Shown: piece after piece, positions 20,944 to 32,215 of the stretch
Layout of the letters: each line of letters starts with the position of its first letter
How positions within the stretch are numbered: position 1 is the first letter of the stretch
Source: Euclidia mi
Taxonomy: Eukaryota; Arthropoda; Insecta; Lepidoptera; Erebidae
Reading direction: 5' to 3'
Assembly (NCBI GenBank): GCA_944739405.2
Contig: OX123182.2
Coordinates: 105,503,279-105,567,278, forward strand
DNA: 64,000 nt
Notes under the pieces: generated by a model
What the model was told of the DNA's origin: nothing
Seen by the model: only the letters and a program-made list of their open reading frames with translations
Database searches by the model: none
Position numbers and translations under genes: made by a program

Positions 20944-22055
20944 CTGGTAGATCTACCTATTTACCGTGATATCCCTGAAGTTTTACTTTGTACAACAGCC
21001 AATCTAGTAGTATTTACAATGTCTCTAAATAAACGTGATATAGCTGCTAGCTTCTTATTATATAACTTTGCATTGTTACTATTTCAAAACTTATTGACAT
21101 AATGCATTTGATAGATCGTTTCCTGTCCTGGAATCCCAACGTGATATAAGTATACTTGAAATTTTACATTTTTCTTTTCAATCATAGCGAGCCTCAGTCT
21201 CCAATGTGAAGATTGCATCTCAACAAGGACAACTTTAAGATGATGAAAAGCTGCCACACGCTACCATCAAGCCTAGTGCCGGCCGCACACATAGTTCAGT
21301 CACGCCTAGGAGGAGGTTAAAATCAACTTATACAGGAGTAAAAAGAAAACATTCAAATCCACACAAATGCAATGCATTCAATACCTGGGAAACCCGAACA
21401 CCATATCCTACAAACATTATTTTCATTGTGTATATTCGGGGATTGTTCTTATGCACTAATGCGGATATCAAATGGATGTTCAGCGGTTCCGCGGTTTTGC
21501 ACAAATTACGCACACATCGCACCAAACGTTCTATCTAATCTTTGATAATTGCTACATTTCACCTAAGGGTACAATGTTTTGGAATTCACTACAACAGTGC
21601 TAGTTCTGTCCAGGGATATTTGTCCTAAAATGTGTGAATATTCCACCTGAATATCCAACCGTGTGGTGGGATATTTCACACTGTTGTGTTGCATCTCGCA
21701 TTGTAACACTGAGCTCGCTTGTCTAGTGCAAGTGTGGACTACGAGTATGTATAGAGGCGATTGTGAATTTCTAAGCTGTCCTGTGTCCGCAATGACTGCA
21801 CGCAGCTGTACATTCATATAATATTATATTATTAGGAGCCAAGTTTCTCGGTACGTCAGTAAACCGAGCGAGCGAAATATTTTACCAGAGAGAATGTATT
21901 GTGCTGCTGCTACAATAGCGACTTTAATATCGCACGCATATAGATCTAGTGGTCAGCACACGTAAAATATGTATATATTCAATAAAGATTTTGCATCAAA
22001 AAGATTACGAATTGGGTAAAATCTTAAGAGTGTTTCTCCGAAATTGCGTTCTTTG
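20944..22055. other. Non-coding
   Basis: No gene is recognised. The short open frames have no domain-like content. The palindrome GGTAGATCTACC lies at 20946-20957, at the hAT boundary. Confidence 0.5.
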
Positions 22056-22330
22056 TCTGATTCATATGGCCTAATTTTTTATTCACATTTAAGCTTATAA
22101 AACATATTTTTACGAAAGATGATAACCTAAGATACAATGTCTGAAAAAGGCACACTTTTTGATAAAATGGTTTCCGAGATAATTAACTTTAAAACTTTTG
22201 GGGCCATATGAATCAGAATCTGTGACATATGAATCAGAATAAGGGATAGAAATGAAATTCTAGTTAGAAAAATCAGTCAATTATTTCTTAAAATCACAGT
22301 AAATGCACACGATGCTTATCATAACACCTA

Positions 22331-22625
22331 AATCTAGTCAATTACAGCATGATATGGCACTTGACAATATCAATTATCACGATATTAATTACTTTTTAAT
22401 AAACGTTGTACGTCTCGTTTTATGGAAACTAAATCTAGTTAAAAACCGCATGATATGGCACTTGACAATATCAATTATCATTTATAAGAATTTTTATTAT
22501 GAACGTTTTGTTTTATAAAAGCTTAAATGTAGTCAATCACAGCATGATAATTATAATTATGATACTCGACAATATTAATTATCATTATATTTTTTATGTA
22601 AGTATCTCGTTTCATAAAATCTCTA
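22331..22625 (+). repeat. Three tandem units of about 95-100 bp
   Basis: Units start at 22331, 22431 and 22524 with AATCTAGTCAATTACAGCAT-like text, followed by ACTTGACAATATCAATTATC and a TTTTATAAA-like end. The third unit is the most diverged. Non-coding. Confidence 0.75.
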
Positions 22626-22984
22626 AAAAAACTAAAACTATACATAAATATTATCAAGTACGTTTAAACTTTTAACAATAACCAAAATTATGGCAAAAAT
22701 TTAATAAAGATAAAAAATAAATACATATTTTCCATCCTAATACGCTCTGCAATTTTCTTCTTCTCTCTTTTTTCTTCCTTAGATAGTACTGGTGGCAGTT
22801 TTGTGTCCTGTAATATAAAAACGAAGATAACAAATTTATTAATAATTATACCTAAAAATGCCATTAAATAAGACTCTCAATTTTGACAACATGCAGGCAT
22901 TTGCCACTACAGTAGGTATGTATACAAATAATACACTAATCGATTTTAAAATTTCGCGATTTGTATACATCATACAATTTTATT

Positions 22985-23100
22985 TAAAGTCCTGCCGCGA
23001 CCAAGGATGTTATAAGACGGCCGAAACGTCGGTAAAAAATAGGTATTTATACCTTAAATTAATTAAATAATTATCGCGAATAAGACCCGTTTTAATAAAA
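22985..23100 (+). repeat. Interspersed-element tail with GGCCGAAACGTCGG
   Basis: The motif GACGGCCGAAACGTCGGTA followed by an AT stretch and ATCGCGAATAAGACCCG resembles the tail found on some insect retroelements (Penelope-like in several genomes). No coding part is present, so the family is a guess. Confidence 0.3.
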
Positions 23101-24376
23101 TTGTATGAAATAATACACTGTTTGAACATATGACTGAAATTTCAATATTTTAAGGGATTTCAAGTTACAGATAATTACTATAAAAGTGGTATATATACCT
23201 TATTATTGACTTGACGTTTCAACCCAATTATGAATAATCAATATTTCACTTCATATACAAGGTGGGTAAAAAATTGTAAGAAGAAAATTCTTGAGCGGTA
23301 AACGAACCCACGACTCATCACGTTACGTTATAATGGTCTTAAAAGTTAATATATTGTTACAGTATATTACCCTGTTCGTCTAAGCAGTAGTTTGAGCCTA
23401 TAAACTACCGCTAAAACTAAATAGTTAAGTAAGTAGGTAGTTTCATTAACCGCTCGTTATTGTTTTATTTATATGATTTAGTTATATTAAAGTTATTTTT
23501 AAACTGTCATTTAAATTAAGTTTGTTTTTCATTGTGTACCTTTATTTTATTACCTAGACGAACGTAGTTTTATACCATTATATTTGTTTTAATTTCAGGT
23601 ATAGTCTAATTATGGAAAATTTAGTCGTCGATAGATATGAAACCCCTTTGACGTTTTTAGGACTGCTGCGAAATTTACAGCTACTGTTTTTAGACATGTA
23701 AATAACATTAGGTTCATACGAAATGACTTGTTACAGGCGTAACGTGCCGCCAAAGTAACGTTTCATGAACAATATGTGTGACATTCTGATTAATATGGTA
23801 TTTTTACGATATGAATCAGACACATATCAATCAGAATTTTGCCCATTAACATAGATAAATCATCACATGTATGCAATTAAGGATTGTTATTAATACATAT
23901 GTTTCTGTTCCCCAATGGCATTATATTTCCCGCAGATTCAAGTTTGAAAACCATTTACCTTAATTATAAAAACGAACATACTTATCAGAAACACATGTGT
24001 ACCAAGGCTATATGAATCAGATATTTACCTTTATATCTTCGCGACGACACGAACCAGCCACAAGTCACGTCGCGACCATGTCAGCCAAGCCACTGGCTAC
24101 CGCCAGCACGGGGAGGGGTCACCTGATGTTTCATATTTAGCTGGGTACGTTCGAGTGAAGCGCGTGAATATTAATCAGACTTTTGTGCCGGACACTCACT
24201 ATTTTTTTATTTATAAATAAACAATCGTAAATATTAGTACCATTTTTTTTTGGTGTAAAGAAACAACTAATATTCTTTCGTAATAATTATAATTCACATC
24301 GATTTATGAACAAGAAATAATGTTATTGTTACTAATGTTCAAGAAACTGGGTTACGGACACACCATATTAGTCAGA

Positions 24377-24865
24377 AGAACTACTTTTAAATATTTTTTT
24401 GAAATATTTAAATAAATATTATTAAAAAAGAATTACTTGTGCAAGATAGGCAATAGTCTGAGGTATGTTTTAAAATTAATTGCAAACTGATTTGTCAGTT
24501 AGTTACAAAAATAAACCTCAAGACATCGAAAATTTAGGGTTCGGAGAATCACTCTTAAATTAGGCATCGATATCCTGGTCGAGCCATTACAACCTTTTTT
24601 TTGGTGGAGCCTACAAACGTATTAGGTAGGCCAATGAGTAATGCCATAAAATGGGTACTTATAGAATATTTCTTGCAAAAGATGCTTGTTGAAAGTTCAT
24701 TCTTCCCAAATCACTCTTTCTGCAATTCCGGAAAATCCAGTAAACTTCAACAATCGTTAAATTATTATTGCATAACCTTTTTCTTTAAAACACAAGAAAC
24801 TTCAACGATATTCAAGATTTTTACGATCAAAATAACTGGAAGCGAAGTTATATATATATCCTTTA
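24377..24865. other. Non-coding
   Basis: No recognised feature up to the Helitron terminus. Confidence 0.5.
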
Positions 24866-25017
24866 CTAGATTTCGCCCGCGGCTTCGCCCGCATGAAATT
24901 TTAATAAAGAGTAGCCTTTGTACTTCCCCAGGTTTCAGACTATCCATATCAAATTTCATCACAAACAGATCTGCACATTAGCCGTGTGGCATACATATAA
25001 ACAGATAATACTTAAAA

Positions 25018-25308
25018 TTAAGGAATGATTACGTTAGAGGTAGTATTAAAGTGGCGCCCATTGATGAAAAGGTAAAAGGGAGTCGACTGGCCTGGTATGG
25101 GCATGTTATGCGGAGAGATGATATGTATGTAAGTAGTTAAAACAGTGATGAATATGCATGTAGAAGGACGAAAAGGGAGAGAACGGCCAAGGAAAAGATG
25201 GATGGACTGTGTAAGGATGGATATGAAAGAGAAAGGGGTAAACGATCGGATGACTGGTGACAGAGAAGTATGGAAGCGAAGGACATACTGCGCCGACCCC
25301 AAATAAAT
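25018..25308 (+). pseudogene. 3' end of an RTE-type LINE
   Basis: The plus strand encodes SRLAWYGHVMRR, a frameshift near 25135, then RERPRKRWMDCVRMDM, VNDRMTGDREVWKRR and a stop after CADPK. This GHV(M/L)RR…RGRPRKRWMDCV…DR..W…CADPK arrangement is the usual C-terminus of RTE-type endonuclease/RT proteins. All catalytic domains are missing (5' truncation). The element sits inside a Helitron remnant. Confidence 0.75.
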
Positions 25309-26069
25309 TGAGACCTGGGCAAGACAATGATGAGTCGTTAAACTTCAGGTAAAGATTAGTATGTAAGTATATTATTAAAGTTATTGAAGAGCTTATATAC
25401 CTAATGAAGAGAATAGCAGCAAAAAAAAAACTCATAATCAGACCGCCCCCTCCGCCCCGCTGCGCTTAAGCGCGCCAACTCATAGTAAGCGCTTTTAATA
25501 ACGCTGCGCATAGGTCAATTATATCGTGATAACTTTTAAACTATTCACCCAAACTACTTACTGTAAAAGACAAACTTCATCTACATTAAATACTGAAGAC
25601 AATAAATTTATCAATTTTGAAAACAATTTGATAACTACTCTAGATTGAGCATTGTAAAAAAGTATCAAATTTAATTATTTTTACGGACCACTTTTTAGTG
25701 TATATTGGCTTCTACATAAAAGGTAGGTATATGCTGCCGTGGACTTTTATTAAAGACTCAAGATAAACAATATCACCCTACATTACCTTCATGTAACTTC
25801 AACGGTTTAGGCAACGCACGCGAACATAGGTTTCAGAGCTCAGGATTTTTACTGACTTAATTGATCATTTTCCTTATATTATGGCAACATTACACAAAAT
25901 CTTTATAAATTGTAGCCTGTGTGTTATTTTGATGGATAAACTATATTACTGTAAAGTTTCATCCAAATCCGTTCAGTAGTTTTTGCGTGAAAAAGTAACA
26001 AACATCCATACATACATCTTCACAAACTTTCGCATTTATAATATTAGTAGGAAGTAGGGAAGTAGGGAT

Positions 26070-26262
26070 AATATCATTAGAGACTTTCTTTATACACAAC
26101 ATTATCTAACTGTTTTACCACCTTTATATAGAACATGTAAATTACTTTTACCGCTTACTCGTAAACATGCCACATATAACTGACCATGTGAAAAACAACA
26201 TTTTCGGGGGTCGGTTCCAGCTGTTTCAAGCCTGTCCCTGCGATTTATTTTGAAAATACACA
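26070..26262 (-). pseudogene. Helitron PIF1-type helicase C-terminus
   Basis: The minus strand reads FKINRRDRLETAGTDP, CCFSHGQLYVACLRVS and GKSNLHVLY, matching the C-terminal helicase motifs of Helitron Rep-helicase proteins (INKSQGQTLE…CFSHGQLYVA.SRV). The Gln-rich motif is altered (NRRDR for NKSQGQ) and a stop with frameshift follows KTVR, after which the normal ending reappears in another frame as NVVYKESL. Only about 60 residues remain; it is dead. Confidence 0.75.
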
Positions 26263-28399
26263 CAGGGCTACGAATATCCAGCCCTGCCGAAAGTAAGATA
26301 GCCCCGTTGAGTTACTCAAGAGGTATCTGAATTCAGGCCTCAGTCTACCACCCACGGATTCCCACGTACGTGAGGTGTGGGAATTTGGGAATAATGAGAC
26401 ACCTTTTTAAGTACAGAACACGAAGGAACGAAAGAAATCAAAGAAACACATCCACAATTATTATTCAGAAGAAACGACTAAGACACCAATCCGACGAAAA
26501 CGAAAGAAAATTAACCGAGAACCTCATCAATCCACGGAGAATCTTAACACCGCCATTCAGAAAACGCCATCTATGTTTACATATACAAACCGACCGAGAT
26601 AGAAAATAATATGGACTAATCGACAATTTATTGAAAAACGGATCTATAGTCATTGTTTTTATCATTTAAAATAAAATGAAATGATTATATAACTATTATA
26701 TAAACATAATAATTTGAAATAAATGAGATTGACCGTTTAAATTAAGTGGACATTGTAATAAATCTTTACACAGGGACTTTTTGTTTATGAAAGTGCTGAA
26801 TGAGTATAATATATATAATATATTATACTCTATTATTTTTAATAAGAGAAAGATACCCGACACATAATTATTGTCTTTTTTGCAAGAAACATTTATTTTG
26901 CTAGAAAATTATTTGAAAATAGTGACATCTATCGGTCGGAAGGATAACTATAAATATGCTCGGTTCCAGTAATTTATTTATCGAAAATACGTAAAAATAT
27001 ACTGACGAAATTAAGAATCGCCTCCTTTTTTAAAGTCGGGTAAATAGCCATAAAACACTTTGAAGGTACCTATTTAGACTAACTATACTTTTACTAACAA
27101 ACGTATAATGATCATAGATGGCACCACATATATAACCAGTTTTGGATGATCCCTGTTTTGTTTGGGACTACGTACAAAGGAGAGGTCAAGCTGTACACCG
27201 AAAACCACTCAACGGATTGTGATGTAACATATACTATTTTATAGGTTTGAGTATCCTTTGTACATGAGTGTAAGTTTTATTGAAATCAATTTCGCAATTT
27301 TAGAGATCTTTAGCAACATAGGGAAAGACGTCGGACAGACAGACAGACATAAATTCTAAAAATTATCAAGTATTGCTTTTCAGCATTTTCCTTGATTTTT
27401 TAGCTAATTTTTGTCAAAATATCTTTAATGTACAGACTTTTTCACCTCTACAGTTTTATTATAGTATAGATATTATAATTCAAACAAATGCTTTTCTTGA
27501 AAAGAGTTTGTATTTTTGTAGCGAATAAATTTTAACAAAGCCGAACTTTCTATACTTTTGTGAATATCGCTATATTCGTACTATTATCTATTTTTGTATC
27601 GTTTCGTTTGAAGATTTAATGTGAGTCAGGCTAAGTAAGCGCAGTTTCGGGTGCTGTTGTCACTCGTCTTATTCTTCTTCTTCACTAGACTCATAGCAAA
27701 GAGATCGTGGCCATAACATCAAGTTTGGTAGCACGCTATTGATTCTCCGTCATTTCTCTCACACGCCTGCCTTCTTTGTGCATAGGTGTGCATAGTGGGT
27801 CATTAATTGCAAACTTCAATCAACGTCCCTCTCCACATAGGCTGGCGAGAAGGATACTGGATTATTTTCTGCCTTATTTCAACTCTTCGTGTGACGAAAT
27901 AGTTAAGATAAACATAATAATACTCTTTGGCAAAACCGCCTCTGAGTTGTCAGGCAATGGCAATACCAAATACACAAAAATTTACATCATCATCAGACTG
28001 CCATAAATTCGAAACAGCCTTAAAGTACTGTTCTGTATTCACTAATAATAAAGCTCCAATAACTAAATAAATATTGACCGGCAGTACCACTAAATCTATT
28101 AAACATATCAACTGACATTACTCATTCCCCTTTCAATCTGTAGCTCACAATACAGAAAAAAAATTGCACAACATTTTTGTCAAGAACAAGACGTCCTGTA
28201 AAATCACCTCCTAATAATATAAACGTACCCTATAAGTTAGATAGGATTGTTTTTAAAAGTTTCTTTTAAAAGTTAAACTTAATACGATTCTACGTTATGT
28301 TTTCAAAGGTTGAACATTGACTGGATAAACGTTTGTCCGTCGAACATTGTATCGGTCGGATAAACCGAGCTATCGAGTATCTGCACTGGCGACCAACTA
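26263..28399. other. Non-coding
   Basis: No gene is recognised. It holds an AT palindrome (26802-26830) and the tail of some transposon-like text at 27100-27400. Short open frames have no domain content. Confidence 0.5.
26802..26830. repeat. AT-rich perfect palindrome
   Basis: GAGTATAATATAT and its exact reverse complement are separated by ATA. Confidence 0.9.
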
Positions 28400-28563
28400 C
28401 TCCGTGAAAATTTTCAATAAATGCATGATCCTGAGCAAGTGGACTTTCTTGGTGTAATATGTATGGTGGCTATTATAGGCAGCGACTCTCTCGACGAGCT
28501 CTTCTGGGTGGCCTATGTGCAGCAGTGGACGTCTTTCGGCTGATATGATGATGATGATGATGT
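28400..28563 (+). repeat. Lepidopteran LINE/SINE 3' tail
   Basis: TGGCCTATGTGCAGCAGTGG, then ACGTC and GGCTGATATGATGATGATG form a tail widespread in moth and butterfly genomes. No coding part or tRNA-like head is visible. Confidence 0.6.
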
Positions 28564-28739
28564 GCATATTAAATTGTTATTTATCGCTTGCCCAGTGCCT
28601 CGGACGGCACGTTGGACAGTCGGTCTCGGAGGTCATGAAGATCTTTGGCAGACGTTACGTGGAGTCAGTACCCTTAAAAAACTGATACTGATCTAAACCA
28701 TGGAATCATTTTTTTATTATTATTATTGGTCCTATTTTT

Positions 28740-28860
28740 ACTTGACTACGGCGAAGCCAAAAGGAAGGGTAATGATTTTGGCAGTCTATGTATGTATGTA
28801 TGTATGTTTGTATGTTCCACCGTAGCACCTAAATTACTGAACCGATTTGAATAAATGGGG
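28740..28860 (+). repeat. Transposon fragment with TATG microsatellite
   Basis: CTACGGCGAAGCC is followed by a TATG run (about 28785-28815) and CACCGTAGCACC…CTGAACCGATTTGAATAAA, typical of small insect repeats. It ends exactly where the BEL gag fragment opens. Confidence 0.5.
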
Positions 28861-29380
28861 TGGCAAAAGCTTGCATTAATTGCTTAAGTATAAAGCATAA
28901 AACTAGTGATTGTTCTAGTAAGACGAGATGTCGTTCATGTAATCAACGACACCACGCTTTATTACACTTTGATAAAAGTTACCCGTCGTCGAGCCAAGCC
29001 GGTAACCTTGACACGCTTACGTCGCAGGTGCAGGCCACGGTGACTTCCCCCTCCACGTCTCAGGGCGAAGTATCGTTGCGTACGACGTCCATTGCGCGGG
29101 CGACGCGCACGCGAGGACGGCACTCGCGCATCTATAATGATCCGCGCAGGGCCAAAACGCAGTGTACGGCGTCTAAGACGGTACTGTTAGCGACAGCGCA
29201 AGTTATCGTTTATGATGTTAATGGGTCGCCGCACATGGTACGTTGTCTACTTGATAGCGCGTCTCAGACCAATCTAATAACATTGGAATGTTTCAAACGC
29301 CTCGGATTGTGGAATAACTTTAGAAATACTAGTTCAATGGTCAAAGGAATCGGCGGGTCAGATAAACTAGCAAGGGAAAA
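28860..29380 (+). pseudogene. BEL/Pao gag-protease fragment
   Basis: The frame carries cysteine-rich motifs (CINCLSIKHKTSDC, CRSCNQRHHALLHF), an Arg/Ser-rich linker and the start of a Pao-type aspartic protease, MVRCLLDSASQTNLITLE (DSAS in place of DSGS) and KGIGGSDKLA. Similarity ends near 29380, next to sequence belonging to the 3' end of a BEL element in the opposite orientation. The rest of the protease resumes at 32203 on the minus strand. The capsid region is absent. The fragment is more GC-rich than its surroundings. Confidence 0.8.
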
Positions 29381-29390
29381 GATAGATGGC

Positions 29391-29620
29391 GCTACCATAT
29401 CCCCCCGGCCCTAAAGGGTTGCCTTTAAAAAATAAAAAATAATAAAATTGAACTTAGCTATGTTGGGTGTACTACCGCAGAACCCATCAATAGGCTAAGA
29501 CAGCGGTATGATAATAAAATTAATCTAAATTAACTTTAGCGAAAACTACAAACGCAATAACAGCGAAAACTACAAACTAAATACTTAAACTAAGAGGTAG
29601 ATCCAACTTCAGGCTAGATC
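29391..29620 (-). other. BEL 3' untranslated region with polypurine tract
   Basis: On the minus strand the pol stop (29621) is followed by AT-rich sequence and then AGGGCCGGGGGGATA ending at about 29394, a BEL-like polypurine tract; TGGTAGCGCCATC beyond could be the first bases of a lost LTR. Confidence 0.55.
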
Positions 29621-32215
29621 TCACTGAGTTGGAAGCGGACAGAGACGTACAACAGGGCGCACGTAGCTCCCCTTAGCGGTTTTCACAGTAACAACAACAA
29701 TGTATTATGACGACCAACGTACCCTCCTGTATAGGGGATGCAGGACTATTCCACTTGGATCTAGCCTGAAGCTGGTGTAGATATTCCGCACGCCAGCGCC
29801 GCCAGAACGACTGCACGAGTTTATCCAGCAGAGTATGTCTCTGGAGCAAGCTTGAAGAGTCTGCTTCAGGGGCCGGAAATGACGATAATGGCACTGTGTT
29901 TAGAAAATGTGCAGGGCTTAACGCGGATGGTTCTGCAGGGTCACTACTCAATGCCGTGAGCGGACGCGAGTTGATCAGTGCCTCGACTTGTGCAAGGACA
30001 GTTAAAAGCTCTTCGTAAGAGAGGATCTGTTGACCTATAACTTTGAAGAGATGCGTTTTAATTACTTTGACCATGCTTTCCCAACATCCACCGAAATGTG
30101 GTGATGCTGGTGGAATAAACTTCCAGTCAATGTGATCTATGAAAGTTCTTCCTGAAGACGAGTACGATATTCCTCTCTGAGAAACTTATAGAGGTCGCGT
30201 AAATAAGAGCTTCCGCCCACGAAACAAGTGCCGTTATCCGTATACAAACACTGTATAGGGCCGCGCCGTGAGAGAAATCGTTTAAGGGCTGCAAGGAACG
30301 ACACCGTGCTTAAATCTGTCGCAACTTCAATATGCGTAGCGCGCGTCGTTAAGCATGTAAAAATACATAGCCAGGCTTTACGGCTTTTAACACCTCGACC
30401 ACGCACTGGCGTATACTGCAGTGGTCCTGCGTAATCACAACCGGTGTGTGTAAACGCTTTATCAACCTGGTTGACGCGCTGGCTAGGGAGATCTGCCATG
30501 GGAGGGAAAGTCGGAAGCGGACGAAATTTGAAACAGACTTCCGTTCGGGTACATCTTCGTCTTCTGCACTGTGGTCAAAGGGTTGCATGGGCCATTCTGA
30601 CGGATCATGGGAAATCCAAGAAGGTCCACGATGCCACAATGGATGATGCAGAAGATTAAGTGGAGTGACACCACGAGACAAGCAATCTGCGGGGTTCTCG
30701 GTACCCGCGACGTGATTGAAACCAGTAGCGGGAACAAGTTCAATCAATTTACTAACGCGGTTGGCGACAAAAGTCTGCCAGCGATGAGGAGAAGAATGAA
30801 TCCAAGCGAGCACTACTTTGGAGTCGGAAAATGCGTATATTTTATTTATAGGGTTGTGGGGCAAAACTGTGTCTTGAACCTTGAGGAGCAACTGAGACAG
30901 CAGAAGGGCCGCGCACAACTCCAGTCTCGCAACCGAAATGGTTTTAACAGGCGAGACCTTAGACTTGGCACAAACTAACTGCACCGAGTAGTTAGAACTA
31001 ATGCGGACTTGCAAATATACGACTCCGCCGTAAGCACGCTCGCTGGCGTCAGCGAAACCTATTAAGTTGATGGTACATCCATCTACCAACCCAAGATGAC
31101 GCGGAATAGTAATTTGATTGAGCGCGGTAAGCTCAATACAAAACTGGCCCCAAGCGGTGACAATATGGTCAGGGGGTGTTTCATCCCAATCACACTTTGA
31201 TAGCCAAAGCTCTTTGATCAAGAGCTTGGCGTACAAAATTGTGGGAGCCACAAAACCCTTTATGTCCCATAGTCGAGCCACTGTAGACAGCATAGTGCGT
31301 TTAGTGCACTTATCATCTGGCGGTGATACGTCAAACCGAAAACTATCACAGAATTTGTCCCAGCGTAAACCGAGAACTTTATGCGGTACAGACTTCTCAA
31401 ACTCAATGTCTGGAGAAGCTTTATGAGAAACTGGTATACGTGCGAGAACCTCCTTAGAGTTGCTTGTCCATTTGACAAGATCAAACTGGCCTCGCTTGAA
31501 AAGCTGAATAAGCTCAATTGCTGGCGGAGCGGATATGACACTACAGGCAATGTCATCCATATACAAAGCGGAAGTGTAGTATAGTATAGTGTAGCGTAGC
31601 GTAGCTTAGCATAGCGTAGCATAGCGTAGCATAGCGTAGCATAGCGTCTCATAGCGTAGCATAGCGTAGCATAGCGTAGCATAGCGTAGCATAGCGTAGC
31701 ATAGCGTAGCATAGCGTAGCATAGCGTAGCATAGCGTAGCATAGCGTAGCATAGCGTAGCATAGCGTAGCTTAGCGTAGCTTAGCGTAGCTTAGCGTAGC
31801 GTGGCGTAGCGTGGCGTAGCGTGGCGTAGCGTGGCGTAGCGTGGCGTAGCGTGGCGTAGCGTGGCGTAGCGTGGCGTAGCGTGGCGTAGCGTGGCGTAGC
31901 GTGGCGTAGCGTGGCGTAGCGTGGCGTAGCGTGGCGTAGCGTGGCGTAGCGTGGCGTAGCGTGGCGTAGCGTGGCGTAGCGTGGCGTAGGTACGGTACCC
32001 ATAATCACATACCCAAATACCGTCTCAATAGCGGGCGGTAAATCATATCGCTCACTACGTACTATTTTAGTTAGTAGCAAGTGCGGCAATATTGAAGCTC
32101 CAATCAAAAGATCAATGCCTGCCGGTTTCGCAAACTCCGCGTCTGCCAGCGGCAATGACTCGAGGTGAGTGAGTGATGCTACGTCTACATTAGCGTTCGG
32201 CAATCTGTCAAAGGA
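29621..32215 (-). pseudogene. BEL/Pao pol, heavily damaged
   Basis: Order on the minus strand: protease C-terminus (GIDLLIGASILPHLL, ETVFGYVIMGTVP, 32203 to about 31990); a 10-bp minisatellite (31577-31990) in place of the RT N-terminal half; RT from SALYMDDIA (about 31575) onward; RNase H (GFADASERAYG, FSDSKVVLAWI, NPADCLSRG). A deletion joins RNase H at SNFV directly to MADLPSQRV, removing the integrase zinc-binding region. The core follows (HTGCDYAGP, YTDNGTCF), a frameshift near 30140, NSRPLTALSS, then another shift before VKTAKGSYVRPVVRL and the stop at 29621. No function is possible. It probably belongs with the gag fragment at 28860 through an inversion. Confidence 0.85.
31577..31990. 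repeat. Decameric minisatellite inside BEL pol
   Basis: GTAGCATAGC units (about 31600-31770) pass through GTAGCTTAGC to about 19 copies of GTAGCGTGGC (to 31989). The period is 10 bp, so it translates as a 10-residue repeat in every frame. Both edges fall within BEL coding sequence. Confidence 0.95.

Larger units (their letters stand above)
22056..24376. repeat. Field of dispersed ATATGAATCAGA-like words
   Basis: CCATATGAATCAGA or close variants occur at 22056 (minus), 22204, 22225, 23775 (minus), 23808, 23823, 24008, 24167 and 24363. They are on both strands and irregularly spaced in otherwise non-coding AT-rich DNA. Nothing comparable was noticed elsewhere in the window. Subterminal transposase-binding motifs of a non-autonomous transposon are one possibility; a decayed satellite is another. 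Confidence 0.55.
24866..26262 (-). mobile_element. Decayed Helitron, 3' part
   Basis: On the minus strand a helicase C-terminus (26262 to about 26070) is followed by TACTAATATTATAAATGCG-type 3' sequence, a nested RTE fragment (25018-25308), and a terminus GCGGGCGAAGCCGCGGGC hairpin plus CTAG at 24869-24866 with a host T beyond. This links the widespread TTCGCCCGCGGCTTCGCCCGC repeat ends to a helicase-bearing Helitron. The 5' part of the element is not recognised. Confidence 0.65.

Noticed and set aside
31577..31990. Regular repeats that could be mistaken for a CRISPR array
   Set aside because: Decamers are contiguous with no unique spacers, and the context is an insect BEL element.
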